A program made the translations under genes and the position numbers. Positions 35,447 through 45,431 of a stretch of DNA of 64,000 nt are shown here, piece after piece. Position 1 is the stretch's first letter. Each line of letters begins with the position of its first letter. The notes under the pieces were generated by a model. The model did no database searches. It had not been told where the DNA came from and saw only the letters and a program-made list of their open reading frames with translations. The DNA is taken from NCBI GenBank assembly GCA_017445015.1, contig JAFSVL010000014.1, forward strand, positions 40,072 to 104,071, written 5' to 3'. The stretch comes from Bacteroidales bacterium. Its GTDB lineage: Bacteria > Bacteroidota > Bacteroidia > Bacteroidales > UBA932.

Positions 35447-37114
35447 CTACTCTCCATATTCCTTGTTGTCCAGCGCCCCGCGGGAATTGGCCACCTGGTC
35501 TGCAGGAATCGGCCAGTAACGGTGGCAGGGACGGATGTTCGCCACCAGGTTGGACGCAGTATTGTACTGAACGGTACGCTCGTACCAGATGCCCCAGCGG
35601 ACGAGATCGAACTTGCGCTGGAACTCGCCGAAGAGTTCCCTCGCGCACTCGTTGCGGATTTCCTCCATCATCAGGTCAGTGTTTCCGCCCACGTCGGCAA
35701 CCGTCAGGTCGTCCAGGCCGGCACGGCGGCGGGTCATGTTCAGGTAACGCAGGCACTCTCCCTTGTCGCCCGACATCAGATGCGCTTCGGCAAGGCCGAG
35801 CAGCGCGGAGGCATAGCGGAACACCTTGTAATTGTTATAATCGCGGGTGAACTTCATGTCCCAGCACCAGAACTTGTTGCCGAGCCATGGCGTGGCCCGG
35901 GCCTTGCCCACGCTGGTGAACCAATACACCCGCCGGGCTCCGGCCGTCCAGGTATCCTGGGGCGTCGTAGGGTCGAAGCCGCTCCAGCGCCAGGCCAGGT
36001 TCCCGCTTCCGCCGCGGGCTTCCGTAGCCCCGTTGGAATACTCTCCGCTGCGAAGGTCGGGCGAATCATAGGGCTGGAGGGTCTCGCTGAAGAAGCTGGT
36101 AGGACGGGCGCAGGAGTAAATATGCGCCTCGCTTCCGAGTTCCGGGATGGCGATGCCGTTATAGAAGCAGTGCGTAGAGTCGGAGACGGCTTCTTCATCG
36201 TCGTTATAGACCATACGCCGTACCGGCGTGGACCAGGGCGCGATGCCCGCCACCAGCTGAAGGCCATAGGGTTCATAGGTCTGGGACACTTCCCAGATGG
36301 ATTCACCCGTAAACTTGCGGCTGAAGGGAATATCCGTCAGGGGATAGGTGGAAAGCGCGCCGTAGATGGTTTCCAGTACGCCGAAAAATTGTTTCGCGCC
36401 TTCCCAGTCCTTGTTCCAGAGCGCCATCCTCCCGCCGACGAACAGGCCGACGGCGGCACCCATGCGGTAATCGGTGCCGTCAGCATAGGTACGCCGGAAG
36501 GGCAGCGCGGCCTTCCCGCCCAGGGATTCGGGCAGCAGGGTTTCTTCCAGTTCCCGGATTATTTCTTCGCGAATCAGTGACGCATCGGTGCGCGGCAGCG
36601 TTTCGATGGTTTCCCGGTTCTGCTCCGTCACCTCATCGAGGTAGAAGGGGACGTCGCCGAAGGTGGCGGTCAGGACATAGTAGAAGAAAGCGCGCAGGAT
36701 CACGGCCTCCGCTCTGAGACGCCCGTACTCCGCCGCGGAAATATATTTTTTCTCTTTCGCCTCCTCTATCGCCTGCACCATGGAATTGGCGCGGGAGACC
36801 CCGCGGTAGCCAGCCTGCCAGATGGTGGTGGCACAGCCGGGACGGGAAGGGGAAACATTGCAGACCGCATTATACTGGTTACGGACATTGAGGTACATGA
36901 TATCGGTCGCGCATTCCGTCATCTGCCAGAAACTGACATTGGCGTAAATGCTGCGTACCGGTGAATAGCAAGCGTTCAGCCCGGTCTCAATCTCCTTGGC
37001 ATTCCGGTAATAGTTCTCCCTCAGGGTATAGGAGGTTACCTCCTCCCTGAGCGAGCACGATGAAAACAATACGGCGGCCAGAAGGGCCAGAAGGGTAATT
37101 TTACTTGTTTTCAT
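35447..37114 (-). CDS. SusD/RagB-family surface glycan-binding lipoprotein
   Basis: This 555-aa lipoprotein (MKTSKITLLALLAAVLFSSC, Cys20) pairs with the SusC directly upstream as the lid of the importer. Typical SusD features are NYYRNAKEIETGLNACYSPV early, GCATTIWQAGYRGVSRANSM, then YGRLRAEAVILRAFFYYVLT, the TPR helix stack that packs on SusC. The late RNECARELFGEFQRKFDLVR is a common SusD signature. I chose the ATG at 37114, four bases after the susC stop; a frame extending to 37174 would overlap susC and lack a signal peptide. Confidence 0.95.
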   Translation of the reverse strand: MKTSKITLLALLAAVLFSSCSLREEVTSYTLRENYYRNAKEIETGLNACYSPVRSIYANVSFWQMTECATDIMYLNVRNQYNAVCNVSPSRPGCATTIWQAGYRGVSRANSMVQAIEEAKEKKYISAAEYGRLRAEAVILRAFFYYVLTATFGDVPFYLDEVTEQNRETIETLPRTDASLIREEIIRELEETLLPESLGGKAALPFRRTYADGTDYRMGAAVGLFVGGRMALWNKDWEGAKQFFGVLETIYGALSTYPLTDIPFSRKFTGESIWEVSQTYEPYGLQLVAGIAPWSTPVRRMVYNDDEEAVSDSTHCFYNGIAIPELGSEAHIYSCARPTSFFSETLQPYDSPDLRSGEYSNGATEARGGSGNLAWRWSGFDPTTPQDTWTAGARRVYWFTSVGKARATPWLGNKFWCWDMKFTRDYNNYKVFRYASALLGLAEAHLMSGDKGECLRYLNMTRRRAGLDDLTVADVGGNTDLMMEEIRNECARELFGEFQRKFDLVRWGIWYERTVQYNTASNLVANIRPCHRYWPIPADQVANSRGALDNKEYGE

Positions 37115-37118
37115 ACAA

Positions 37119-40100
37119 TCAGTAACTGAGATTGATATTGAACACATAGGAACGCGGGCGCGGATAGGACGCATTGTCTATCCTCCGGGCGCCGGCTTCG
37201 GTGGATACGTCGGGGTCGAACCCGATGTAATTCTTCCAGAGATAAAGGTTCTCCGCGCTGAAGCCCACGACGATGCTCCGGAGCCACTTGACGCGGGCGG
37301 GCATGTTGATGCGGTAACTCAGCGACAGTTCCTTGAAGCGGATGAACGAAGCGTCGTAGATCATGCGGTCGCTGCCGATGAAATCGTCGTAGCCTGCACG
37401 CGGGATATCCGAATCGGGATTGCGGACCGGATGCCAGGAATCCAGCATGAAGCGGTACTTGTTGAAGGCACGGGATCCGCCGCCGTTCCAGAACTGCCAG
37501 ATATTGTATATCTTGCCGCCCAACGAATACGAGAAGTAGGCCTTGAGCGTCAGGTTTTTCCAGGTAAAGACATTCTGCAGACCACCATAGATGACGGGGT
37601 CGGAGCAGCCTTGATAGATCATGTCGTTCTGGTCCATGATCCCGTCGTGGTTGAGGTCCGCGAACTTGGTTCCGCCAAGCGACGGAACCGCATCCGAAAC
37701 ATAGGTATGTGTCACCTTGTTGCGGTCGATTTCCTCCTGATTGTGCCAGACACCGGCATACTGATAGCCCCAAAGGGAGTTCACCGGATAACCGTTGCGG
37801 TAACCGTAGAGCGGCTGGGTGGAGTTGCGGGGATTGTAGAAGGTGCCGATCAGCCGGTCTTCACCTACATCCTCCACCATCTGGGTGTTGTGCGAAATCG
37901 TAAAGGAGGTCGTCCAGCTGAACTTGCGCCGGGAAATGTTCCGGGTAGTGATGGAGGCCTCGATACCGGTGTTCGTCGTACTTCCGAGGTTGGTGAAATA
38001 GGTGTCGTAACCCGTGGCCCGGTTTGTCTTCATGGCAAGCAGCAGGTCCGTGGTCCGGGAACGGTAGGCATCGATTTCCAGGATGACCCTTTCCTTGAAC
38101 GCGGAAAAATTCAGACCGATGTTGTAAGAGTCCGTCGTTTCCCAGGTCAGGTTGGAATTCGCAAGCCGGGTGTTGTAATAGCTGATGGGCTGCACGTCAC
38201 CGAAAAGCCATCCCGTACGCTCCGCCGTCAGGGTCTGGAGCGAGAGGTAAGGTGAGATGGAATCGTTTCCGCTGCGGCCTGCGCTGGCGCGGATCGAAAG
38301 GTCGTCAATCCATTTGACGCGCTTCATGAAAGGCTCGTTGCGCAGGTTCCAGCGCACGGCCGCCGCAGGGAAGAAGCCCCACTTGCGGCTGTCGGCGAAG
38401 TTGGAGGCGCCGTCGGCCCGTGCGGTCAGCGTCACATAATAGCGTTTCTTATAATTGTAGTTGATACGTCCCAGCACCGAAAGCCGGGTACGGAGATTCT
38501 CGTAATCCCGGAAATCAAGACTGCGCTCGTCCAGCAGACTGGCGAGGTTCTTGGCTGTGACGTTGTCATCCAGATAACCGGTACCGTTGATGTAGGTCCA
38601 GTCCACCTTCTTATGCTCGGCGGTGAAACCCGCGAGCAGGTCCAGCGTATGCGCCTTCTTCCAGGTCCGGTTGAAGCTAAGGGTGCTTTCGCTGAGGAAG
38701 GTCTTGGCGATGTAAGTTTCCGCAACAGCCTGGCCGCCACGCATGTAGCGCTGCGAAACCGGCAGCGTCGAAGGCGCGTAATAGAAGCGCTTGTCGTTCT
38801 GCTGCACATAGCTGAACTTGGTCATGAACTGGGTATATTTGCCAAGGAACAGCCGCATGTACGGCATCAGGTTCAGGTTCGACATATTCTTTTTGTTCGT
38901 CGTGCTCATCGCCACGATATACGGGTTGTTGAACACGGAACCGCCGGAAGCGATTTCGGAGCCGTAGGAGTTCCAGGTGTCTTCCTTGCTGAGGAACGGG
39001 GCCAGATAGATGGCTGCATTGCTGTCCGTACCTGTAATCTTGGCCGTGGTGAAATCCTGGTCCCGGTTCGCGTAGTTGACGCGGATGCCCAGACGGAGCC
39101 ACTTAAAGGGATGGCTCTCCACCAGCACGCGGCCGGTATAGCGCTTGAAGCCGGAGCCGATGACGACGCCTCTCGTGTCATTGAAGCCGAGGCTGGCATC
39201 CACGCGCGTCACCTTGGTTCCGCCGGAGAGGGAGAGACTGTAGTCCTGATAGGCACCGATCTGGGACATGGTCTTGATCCAGTCGGTGCCATCCCCTACG
39301 GCCTGCGGATCCGTAAAATAGAGATTGTCCTTCGTAAGGGGCTTCCCGGCCAGCGAGGAATCGAAATAGCGCTGCATGTTGCAGTATTCGGCGAATTCCT
39401 GCGCATTCATGATGTCGATGCTGCCGGCCAGGTGGGAAAGTCCCGCGCTCGCCTTCAGTTTCACGGAGAAGTTCGAAGAGGTAGGCGTATTGGTCGTGAT
39501 GAGGATCACGCCGTTGGCCCCCCGGCTTCCGTAAAGCGAAGTCGAAGATACATCCTTGAGCACTGAAATGGATTTGATGTCCGAAGGATTGATCTCACTG
39601 AGCGACGAGACCGCATCCACTACGCCGTCCACGACGATGAGCGGTTCGTTGCCGGCAGAAATGGAACGGGAACCGCGAATCTGGATGGAGGCGGTGGAGC
39701 CGGGCTCTCCGGTAGAGGAGACAAACTCGGCACCGGCGATCCGTCCCTGAAGGGCCGATTCGATGGAGGTCGCCGGCACATCCTGCACCGACTTCATGTC
39801 CACTGTCGCCACGGCTCCGGTCAGGTCGGATTTCCTGGCCGTACCGTAGGCGATGACGACCAGTTCGTCGAGGTTGGTGGATTCCGGTTTGAGCGTCACG
39901 TCTATCCGGCTGCGGCCGTCCACGCCCTCGAGCACCGTGGAAAAGCCCAGGCTGGAAATCTCGAGGAATCCGTTCGAAGATACCGTAATCGTATATTTAC
40001 CGTCAAGGTCGGTGACGGTTCCGTTCTTGCTGTCCTGCTTGTCGATGACGGCCGCACCGGGAAGGGGGGCACCGCTATCGTCGCGGACCATACCGCTCAC

Positions 40101-40175
40101 CTTGACCTTTTGCGCGAAGGCAAAGGCGGAAACCAGCAGCAGGACGGCCATAGCAAATAATCTGAACTTATTCAT
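37119..40175 (-). CDS. SusC/RagA-type TonB-dependent oligosaccharide receptor
   Basis: This 1018-aa receptor has a signal peptide (MNKFRLFAMAVLLLVSAFAFA), a carboxypeptidase-regulatory-like domain (about 25-105, VSGMVRDDSGAPLPGAAVID), and a plug at about 115-230 with ELVVIAYGTARKSDLTGAV, IQIRGSRSISAGNEPLIVVD and YGSRGANGVILITT. The barrel ends SYVFNINLSY with a C-terminal aromatic. It imports the PUL glycan with the SusD lipoprotein that follows 4 nt later. It starts 9 nt after the third beta-helix lipoprotein gene, so the surface lipoproteins are transcribed ahead of the importer. Confidence 0.97.
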   Translation of the reverse strand: MNKFRLFAMAVLLLVSAFAFAQKVKVSGMVRDDSGAPLPGAAVIDKQDSKNGTVTDLDGKYTITVSSNGFLEISSLGFSTVLEGVDGRSRIDVTLKPESTNLDELVVIAYGTARKSDLTGAVATVDMKSVQDVPATSIESALQGRIAGAEFVSSTGEPGSTASIQIRGSRSISAGNEPLIVVDGVVDAVSSLSEINPSDIKSISVLKDVSSTSLYGSRGANGVILITTNTPTSSNFSVKLKASAGLSHLAGSIDIMNAQEFAEYCNMQRYFDSSLAGKPLTKDNLYFTDPQAVGDGTDWIKTMSQIGAYQDYSLSLSGGTKVTRVDASLGFNDTRGVVIGSGFKRYTGRVLVESHPFKWLRLGIRVNYANRDQDFTTAKITGTDSNAAIYLAPFLSKEDTWNSYGSEIASGGSVFNNPYIVAMSTTNKKNMSNLNLMPYMRLFLGKYTQFMTKFSYVQQNDKRFYYAPSTLPVSQRYMRGGQAVAETYIAKTFLSESTLSFNRTWKKAHTLDLLAGFTAEHKKVDWTYINGTGYLDDNVTAKNLASLLDERSLDFRDYENLRTRLSVLGRINYNYKKRYYVTLTARADGASNFADSRKWGFFPAAAVRWNLRNEPFMKRVKWIDDLSIRASAGRSGNDSISPYLSLQTLTAERTGWLFGDVQPISYYNTRLANSNLTWETTDSYNIGLNFSAFKERVILEIDAYRSRTTDLLLAMKTNRATGYDTYFTNLGSTTNTGIEASITTRNISRRKFSWTTSFTISHNTQMVEDVGEDRLIGTFYNPRNSTQPLYGYRNGYPVNSLWGYQYAGVWHNQEEIDRNKVTHTYVSDAVPSLGGTKFADLNHDGIMDQNDMIYQGCSDPVIYGGLQNVFTWKNLTLKAYFSYSLGGKIYNIWQFWNGGGSRAFNKYRFMLDSWHPVRNPDSDIPRAGYDDFIGSDRMIYDASFIRFKELSLSYRINMPARVKWLRSIVVGFSAENLYLWKNYIGFDPDVSTEAGARRIDNASYPRPRSYVFNINLSY

Positions 40176-40184
40176 ACCGTACGC

Positions 40185-42512
40185 CTATTTGAGGGTGAGC
40201 GAGCCGTTGATGATGCCGAGATTCCCCGGAGCAGTGATGTTTTCCTCCGTAACCGGGATGCCGGAAACCGTACCGCTGAAATAATTCACGCCTTCGAGCG
40301 TAAGCGTGGCATAGCCGGAGTTCTGCACCCCGGTCTTCAGGTTCGTATTCTTGGCTACCAGCCCCACAAAGCCGGCACCGAAGGCATTCGCCGCCCCGGT
40401 GCGGTCATAGCGCATCGTGACGTCCAGGTTGGAGAATTTCACGTCGCGGCAGACAAAACCGGCCGCACCTCCTGCGTAGCCCATGTACTGGGCGGTGAAA
40501 AGGTTGTTTTTCGAGAGGGAGATGCCCACGTCGGCCCTGCAGTTGCTGACATTGGCATGCGCCGCAGCACCGAAGAGCCCTCCGGTACAGTCCGTACGGG
40601 CGGCGGAACCGGCGCGGATATCGCAGACGCAGCTGCAGTCTTTCACATCCGCCCAGTCGTCGTAAGATGCCTGCAGGGCGCCGACAAGACCGCCCACATA
40701 CACCTGACGTGCACCGCTCATGCCAGCGGCGGCGGTGGCGGAGTAGATACTCACGTCGAGGCTGCCGGTATTGTGGCAGTTCTCCATGTTGATATAGAAA
40801 CCGCCGCTGGACGTCGTCGCATTGGCGCCGCCCAGGATGACATAGAAGTCGGGACCCTCGCTGACCAGGATATTGCGCCCCAGGATGCCGCCTACGCAGT
40901 AACCGTAATTGGTATTGGTGTGCTTGTCATCCTGCCAATAGGTAATATTCCCGCTGTTGGTACAATTCCGGAACGAACTGTGCACGCCAGTGGAAGTCCC
41001 CTGGTACACAACGCCCGCGATACCGCCCAGCGCGAATTTCGTCAGGGAGAAAATACCCGTCGCGCTCCGCTTGATGACGATGCTTCCGCTGTTCACGCAA
41101 CCCTCGAACGAACCGCTGAAGAGTTCGTCGCCGAGATTGCGCTGCGCCCGGGCGCAGATACCGCCGCCATACACACTCCGGTTGGCGGTAATATTCATCG
41201 AAACGGAAATATCCCCGCTGTTTTTACAGTTCCGGATCAGGCCGGCATTGTCGGTGACGAGCCCGGCGATGATCAGGTCACTGTCCACATTGGTGAGGTT
41301 CACGTTCATGGCATTATCGCAGTTCTCGATGATCCCGCGGTTGAAAGCCGCCAGGTTGCCGGTTCCGCGGTCCGACACGGTGCCGGCCGCCACCCGGGTA
41401 CCGCCGAGGGTAAGATTTTTCACCGTTGCGCCCTGCTCGATGAGCGTAAAGAGCGCCTCCGTAGCGCGGGCCCGCTTGACGGAATGGCCGTTGCCGTTGA
41501 AGACCACGCCGGAAGGCAGGGTATTGATGGGCGTAAGGTCGCCGCCATAGGAAATATCGGAGACGAGGGCGATCTCGCCGGTATCGGGATTGATCCAATG
41601 GTCATAGTCTCCCTCGTTCATGGCGAGCGCGAAATCGTTCCAGGAATCGACGCTGTCGATCAGTTTGGTATTGTTCGGCTTGAAGGCAATCTGCGGGAGT
41701 GTCACCACGACGCCGGCTGGCACCTCGGTCTGCGTCTTCCATTCGCAAATCATATTGCCTTCCGGCCCGTCAAGCACGAACAGGAAGCCCTCGGGATAAG
41801 GACCTGCGGGAATGCTGACGCAGAAATACTGCGGCGCATCCCCGGAAAGCACCACTCCTTCCGCAGGCATGGACAGCAGCAGCGAGGCGGTCCCCGTTAC
41901 CGCAGTGAGCTGTCCGCTGCGGGTGTCCAGGGTGAAATCGCCGGCAAGCGGAGCATCGGGAGAGGCACTCGACACGGTAATGCTTCGGATATTCTCCCCG
42001 TCGGGCGAGCCCTTGACCAGGGGGATACGGACCACGCCGCAGAGGTTCTGCAGCGATGAAGAAAGGTTCTCCGTGCTCCCGTACATCACCGCGGAGAAAT
42101 CCGCAAAACTGTCCGGTGTCCAGGCCTGGGCGACCGGCAGTTCCAGACGGGCGATGCCTTCCGCGTCCATGGACGTACAGAAGATGCTGGGATACACGAT
42201 ATGGTAAGGGGCGCTCACGCCCTCCACCGTGAAGGTGGCGCGGGTCGCCTGCGCTTCCAGTCCGTAGAGGGTGGAAGACTTGACTCCGTTCACACAGATG
42301 CGGTCTCCGTTGCTCCAGTACACCGGATAGATATCGCCCTGGAGAGGGCCCATCGTGGTGCGGGAGGAAAAGGAGGAACTCAACTCCAGCGTCACGGGCG
42401 GGAGCGGCTTGTCCGGCTCCCCGCCCGTGCCGGGACCTGTGGGATTCAGGCCCTGGCACGCGCACAGGAAGGCCGCAAAAAGGGACGGAAGGAAGGATAT
42501 CCTTGCGTTCAT
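40185..42512 (-). CDS. Fimbrillin-like domain plus GLUG-like beta-helix lipoprotein
   Basis: This 775-aa lipoprotein starts MNARISFLPSLFAAFLCAC (Cys19). The fimbrillin-like module (about 40-285) contains YPVYWSNGDRICVNG, YHIVYPSIF and LPVAQAWTPDSF. The C-terminal part (about 300-775) consists of short beta-helix rungs with Cys and Asn-Ser-Gly: IRNCKNSGDISVSM, FEGCVNSGSIVIK, FRNCTNSGNITYW and MENCHNTGSLDVS. Gly-rich VGGLVGAL and GGAAGFV turns alternate with these, as in GLUG repeats. No catalytic motif was found. It lies 9 nt ahead of susC and 6 nt after the previous paralog. A surface adhesin or glycan-capture role is inferred. Confidence 0.78.
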   Translation of the reverse strand: MNARISFLPSLFAAFLCACQGLNPTGPGTGGEPDKPLPPVTLELSSSFSSRTTMGPLQGDIYPVYWSNGDRICVNGVKSSTLYGLEAQATRATFTVEGVSAPYHIVYPSIFCTSMDAEGIARLELPVAQAWTPDSFADFSAVMYGSTENLSSSLQNLCGVVRIPLVKGSPDGENIRSITVSSASPDAPLAGDFTLDTRSGQLTAVTGTASLLLSMPAEGVVLSGDAPQYFCVSIPAGPYPEGFLFVLDGPEGNMICEWKTQTEVPAGVVVTLPQIAFKPNNTKLIDSVDSWNDFALAMNEGDYDHWINPDTGEIALVSDISYGGDLTPINTLPSGVVFNGNGHSVKRARATEALFTLIEQGATVKNLTLGGTRVAAGTVSDRGTGNLAAFNRGIIENCDNAMNVNLTNVDSDLIIAGLVTDNAGLIRNCKNSGDISVSMNITANRSVYGGGICARAQRNLGDELFSGSFEGCVNSGSIVIKRSATGIFSLTKFALGGIAGVVYQGTSTGVHSSFRNCTNSGNITYWQDDKHTNTNYGYCVGGILGRNILVSEGPDFYVILGGANATTSSGGFYINMENCHNTGSLDVSIYSATAAAGMSGARQVYVGGLVGALQASYDDWADVKDCSCVCDIRAGSAARTDCTGGLFGAAAHANVSNCRADVGISLSKNNLFTAQYMGYAGGAAGFVCRDVKFSNLDVTMRYDRTGAANAFGAGFVGLVAKNTNLKTGVQNSGYATLTLEGVNYFSGTVSGIPVTEENITAPGNLGIINGSLTLK

Positions 42513-42518
42513 AAATGA

Positions 42519-45263
42519 TTATTGAAAAGTCTTGTTGCCGCCGCCGTAGCACATCTCCGCCGTCACGGGCGTGTCGTTGAGGGTCGGGCTGCCGGCAATG
42601 GTAATGGAGTGTTTTTCCTTGGTTGCGGTACGGTGGACGGAGGTGGCTCCGGTCACGCCCACGTAACCGAGGAAGGATTCGGAATCCAGGATGGAAGCGG
42701 AACAGAGCAGGCCCGTATTGTCCATCATATTGGCATTGACGGGCGATTCGGCAGTGCCGATGTTGGAGTATTTGACCACCCAGCCGATGGCGGCGCCCAG
42801 CATACCGCGATAAACGGGAGCGCTGCCCGCCGTTTCCAGTTCCGTCGCCTCATAAACCACGTCACATTGGTCGATGGCCTCCAGTTTGGAATAACAGCAG
42901 CCCCCGACGATACCGCCGGCGGCGATGCAGCCGCTTACGGGAGAACCGACCTTGATGACCCCGTCCTGCTGCCCGCGGAGAACGGCATAATGGGCATCCG
43001 AACTGCCGGAATCATTCACGCGGCCAAGGCCATAGGTGAAGCCGGCGATACCGCCCACATAATTCAGGCGGGCTCCGCTGACGGTAGGGGAAGACGGTGA
43101 CGGGCTGGGAGACGCCAGTTCCAGGGTACCGGTATTCTTGCAGTTCTTGCGAATTACCATGAAGACGCCGTTCATCGTGGGACTTGTTCCTTCGCGCGTC
43201 GCCCGGGTAAACACCAGGGCGCCCTTGTCCGTACCGTTCTGGGGCAGGGCGCAGCCGAGGAGTCCGCCCACGAAAGCGGGACAGGCCGTAGCGGTCGTAG
43301 CGCCGGTCTGCTGTTCCCAGTAGGTCAGGTGACCGGAGTTGGTGCAGCCGTCAATGGTGGTATAGTCGTGCCCCTCAGTACCGGCATAGGCCCCGACGCG
43401 GATTTCCGCGATGATGCCGCCCACGCTGCTGCGATAGATGATGGGCGCTTCGGTCTTGACCAGGCTGATGTCCGCGTAGTTCCTGCAGCCATAGAAGCGG
43501 CCGCAGTTGGTGGCGACATTGCCGTCGCCATAACCGGATATACCGGCCACGCGGTAGGTTTTGCCCACGACGGAAGGCGTCGCATAGAAGTTGAGCACGC
43601 CTTTGGTATCCGCGGCACCCTCCTCACCGTTCACGCAGTTGCGGATATTGCCGCCGCCGAAGATGGTAATGCCGGCCAGGCATCCCCCGTTGCTGCCGAT
43701 GACGGTGCAGTTGCCGGTGTTGGAAAAATTCTCCAGCGTGCTGCGGGTAACGTAGAACGGCGCGACGATGGCTTTCTGTTGCACGGCGCCCGCAAAGGTG
43801 ACGTTTCCGGTCACGGAGCAGTCCTTCACGACTCCGTCATTGCTCATGGCGAAGGGAAGAACATAAAGGTCCTTGGTCGTCACGTCCGTAGGTGTAATAT
43901 CAAAGTCGCTGTCCTGCACGCAGTTCTGGACCGTCGCACCCTCCTTGATATACCGGAAGAGGCCGTAGTAGTAAATGATGGCATCCGCCGTAGGGACGGC
44001 GGTGACGTGATAGGAAGCCGTCACGCCGTCAATCACCGCGCCGTCACGAAGTTCGAGCGCCAGGGATGCGGTTCCCCAGCCGGAAGTGTTGATGGACGGC
44101 CGGGTACCGCCGATGTTGAGGTTGCGCACCGTACCGCTGACATAGGTGAAAAGCGGAACCGCCATGGTGGAAGTGGTGATATTGTGGCCATTGCCGTTCA
44201 GCACACCCGAAAAGTCGGAATTTGCAACGCCGTCCGTAGTGCCGCCGAAGCGCATCAGGCTGCCGGTACTCAGGTCTGCGAGGAGGTTGTAGTCTCCGCT
44301 CTCGTCCTGGAATTCGTCGCAGGAGCCTACAACGGTGATCTGAGCGGCCAGGGAATTCCAGTCCGCTTCGGTATAGATGCCGGGGCCTTCATAGGAAAGG
44401 GTGCCGTCGTAAGCCACTGTCGTGGGATAGACCGTACCCGCCTTCGCCGTAAAAGACTTATTGGACACGACTTCCTGACAACAGCCGTCCGCATCGATGA
44501 TAAAGAGGTTGATGCCCCTCGTGTACTCCTGAGCGGGGATGGCGATGAAAAGGTCGGTTCCCTGGGCGACGCCCGCACCGCAGTCCAGCGTGACGGAACT
44601 GCCGTCCCGGGCACTGCGCGAAAGGGTGCAGCCCTCTCCGCCGAACTTCGCGACAAAGCGGCCGCTCATGGGCTGACGGCCATAATCCTGGTTGGTTGCG
44701 CCCATAAAGATATTGGAACGCACGCGCACCGACTTGACGGCCGCTGCGCTGCTTCCGCCGCTGATGTTCAGTTTGAGAAAGGCCACTGCGCTGCGGAAGC
44801 CCACTTCGCCCTCGGCGGCATAGCCGAGCATGACGCCTGCGGCAGGGTCATAACTGCCCGCCGTGTAGGTCTGCGTGGCAGGCAGGGTCACGAATACGGA
44901 ATCCGCCGCAAACTCCGAGGCCAGGGCCGCAGGATAGACGGCGCAGTAGGGATAGGACACGGAACCGCCGATGTCGAAGGTGGCACCGGACTTGTTCACC
45001 GCGTCGATGGTGATGGCGGTCGAATTGCAGCCGTTGATCTGGATGGCGTCGGAAGCCGCCCAATACACGCTGTAAACAGAGCCCTCATGGGCGCCGAAAT
45101 AAGTTTTTGCGTCGGCGGAAGTGTCCAGGGATGCGCTGACGACGGTGATCCCGTCTTCGCGGACATTGTCCTTACCGGCCAGTTTTCCGGCCAGTTCGGT
45201 CTCACTTGCACAGGAAGAGAGCAGCAAAAGCGCCCCGGAAAAGGCAAATAACGTCTTTTTCAT
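42519..45263 (-). CDS. Fimbrillin-like domain plus GLUG-like beta-helix lipoprotein
   Basis: This 914-aa lipoprotein starts MKKTLFAFSGALLLLSSC (Cys18). A preceding ATG at 45266 is equally possible; a longer frame to 45395 would overlap the micro-protein gene and bury the signal. The fimbrillin-like module (about 35-295) has SVYWAASDAIQING, YCAVYPAALA and LPATQTYTAGSYDPAAGVML. A link GPGIYTEADWNSLAAQ, shared with the next paralog upstream, leads into rungs such as VKDCSVTGNVTFAG, FYGCRNYADISLV, IDGCTNSGHLTYWE and RKNCKNTGTLELAS. The phrase SGARLNYVGGIAGF is close to equivalents in both paralogs. It begins about 17 nt after the 43-aa micro-protein stop. Confidence 0.78.
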   Translation of the reverse strand: MKKTLFAFSGALLLLSSCASETELAGKLAGKDNVREDGITVVSASLDTSADAKTYFGAHEGSVYSVYWAASDAIQINGCNSTAITIDAVNKSGATFDIGGSVSYPYCAVYPAALASEFAADSVFVTLPATQTYTAGSYDPAAGVMLGYAAEGEVGFRSAVAFLKLNISGGSSAAAVKSVRVRSNIFMGATNQDYGRQPMSGRFVAKFGGEGCTLSRSARDGSSVTLDCGAGVAQGTDLFIAIPAQEYTRGINLFIIDADGCCQEVVSNKSFTAKAGTVYPTTVAYDGTLSYEGPGIYTEADWNSLAAQITVVGSCDEFQDESGDYNLLADLSTGSLMRFGGTTDGVANSDFSGVLNGNGHNITTSTMAVPLFTYVSGTVRNLNIGGTRPSINTSGWGTASLALELRDGAVIDGVTASYHVTAVPTADAIIYYYGLFRYIKEGATVQNCVQDSDFDITPTDVTTKDLYVLPFAMSNDGVVKDCSVTGNVTFAGAVQQKAIVAPFYVTRSTLENFSNTGNCTVIGSNGGCLAGITIFGGGNIRNCVNGEEGAADTKGVLNFYATPSVVGKTYRVAGISGYGDGNVATNCGRFYGCRNYADISLVKTEAPIIYRSSVGGIIAEIRVGAYAGTEGHDYTTIDGCTNSGHLTYWEQQTGATTATACPAFVGGLLGCALPQNGTDKGALVFTRATREGTSPTMNGVFMVIRKNCKNTGTLELASPSPSPSSPTVSGARLNYVGGIAGFTYGLGRVNDSGSSDAHYAVLRGQQDGVIKVGSPVSGCIAAGGIVGGCCYSKLEAIDQCDVVYEATELETAGSAPVYRGMLGAAIGWVVKYSNIGTAESPVNANMMDNTGLLCSASILDSESFLGYVGVTGATSVHRTATKEKHSITIAGSPTLNDTPVTAEMCYGGGNKTFQ

Positions 45264-45279
45264 CATCTGTCCTCCGTCG

Positions 45280-45411
45280 TTAAATCCAGTCAAACTCAAA
45301 CTCTTCCTCCGACACGTTGTCGATGGATGCACAAAGCACCTCCTGCTCCTCATAGGAAAGCATGGCGGTGATACTGGGAGCCGCGTAGGCGGCATAGGTC
45401 TTGTGGCACAT
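45280..45411 (-). CDS. Micro-protein (43 aa) with LCxS motif and acidic FDW tail
   Basis: The frame starts at the ATG at 45411 (MCHKTYAAYAAPSITAML), has VLCASID at residues 25-31 and ends EEEFEFDWI. It sits 20 nt after the previous lipoprotein stop and about 17 nt before the next lipoprotein start, filling an otherwise unusually large gap in a tightly packed operon. It shares L-C-x-S and an acidic stretch ending in Trp with the micro-proteins at 15908-16066 and 47961-48107. There is no signal peptide. Function is unknown. Confidence 0.7.
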   Translation of the reverse strand: MCHKTYAAYAAPSITAMLSYEEQEVLCASIDNVSEEEFEFDWI

Positions 45412-45431
45412 GGTGTTATATCGTTATATAA

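Noticed and set aside
43329-45251. 640-codon open frame on the plus strand
   Set aside because: It mirrors the beta-helix lipoprotein on the minus strand; high GC and the codon pattern keep the opposite strand open. No start context or domain.
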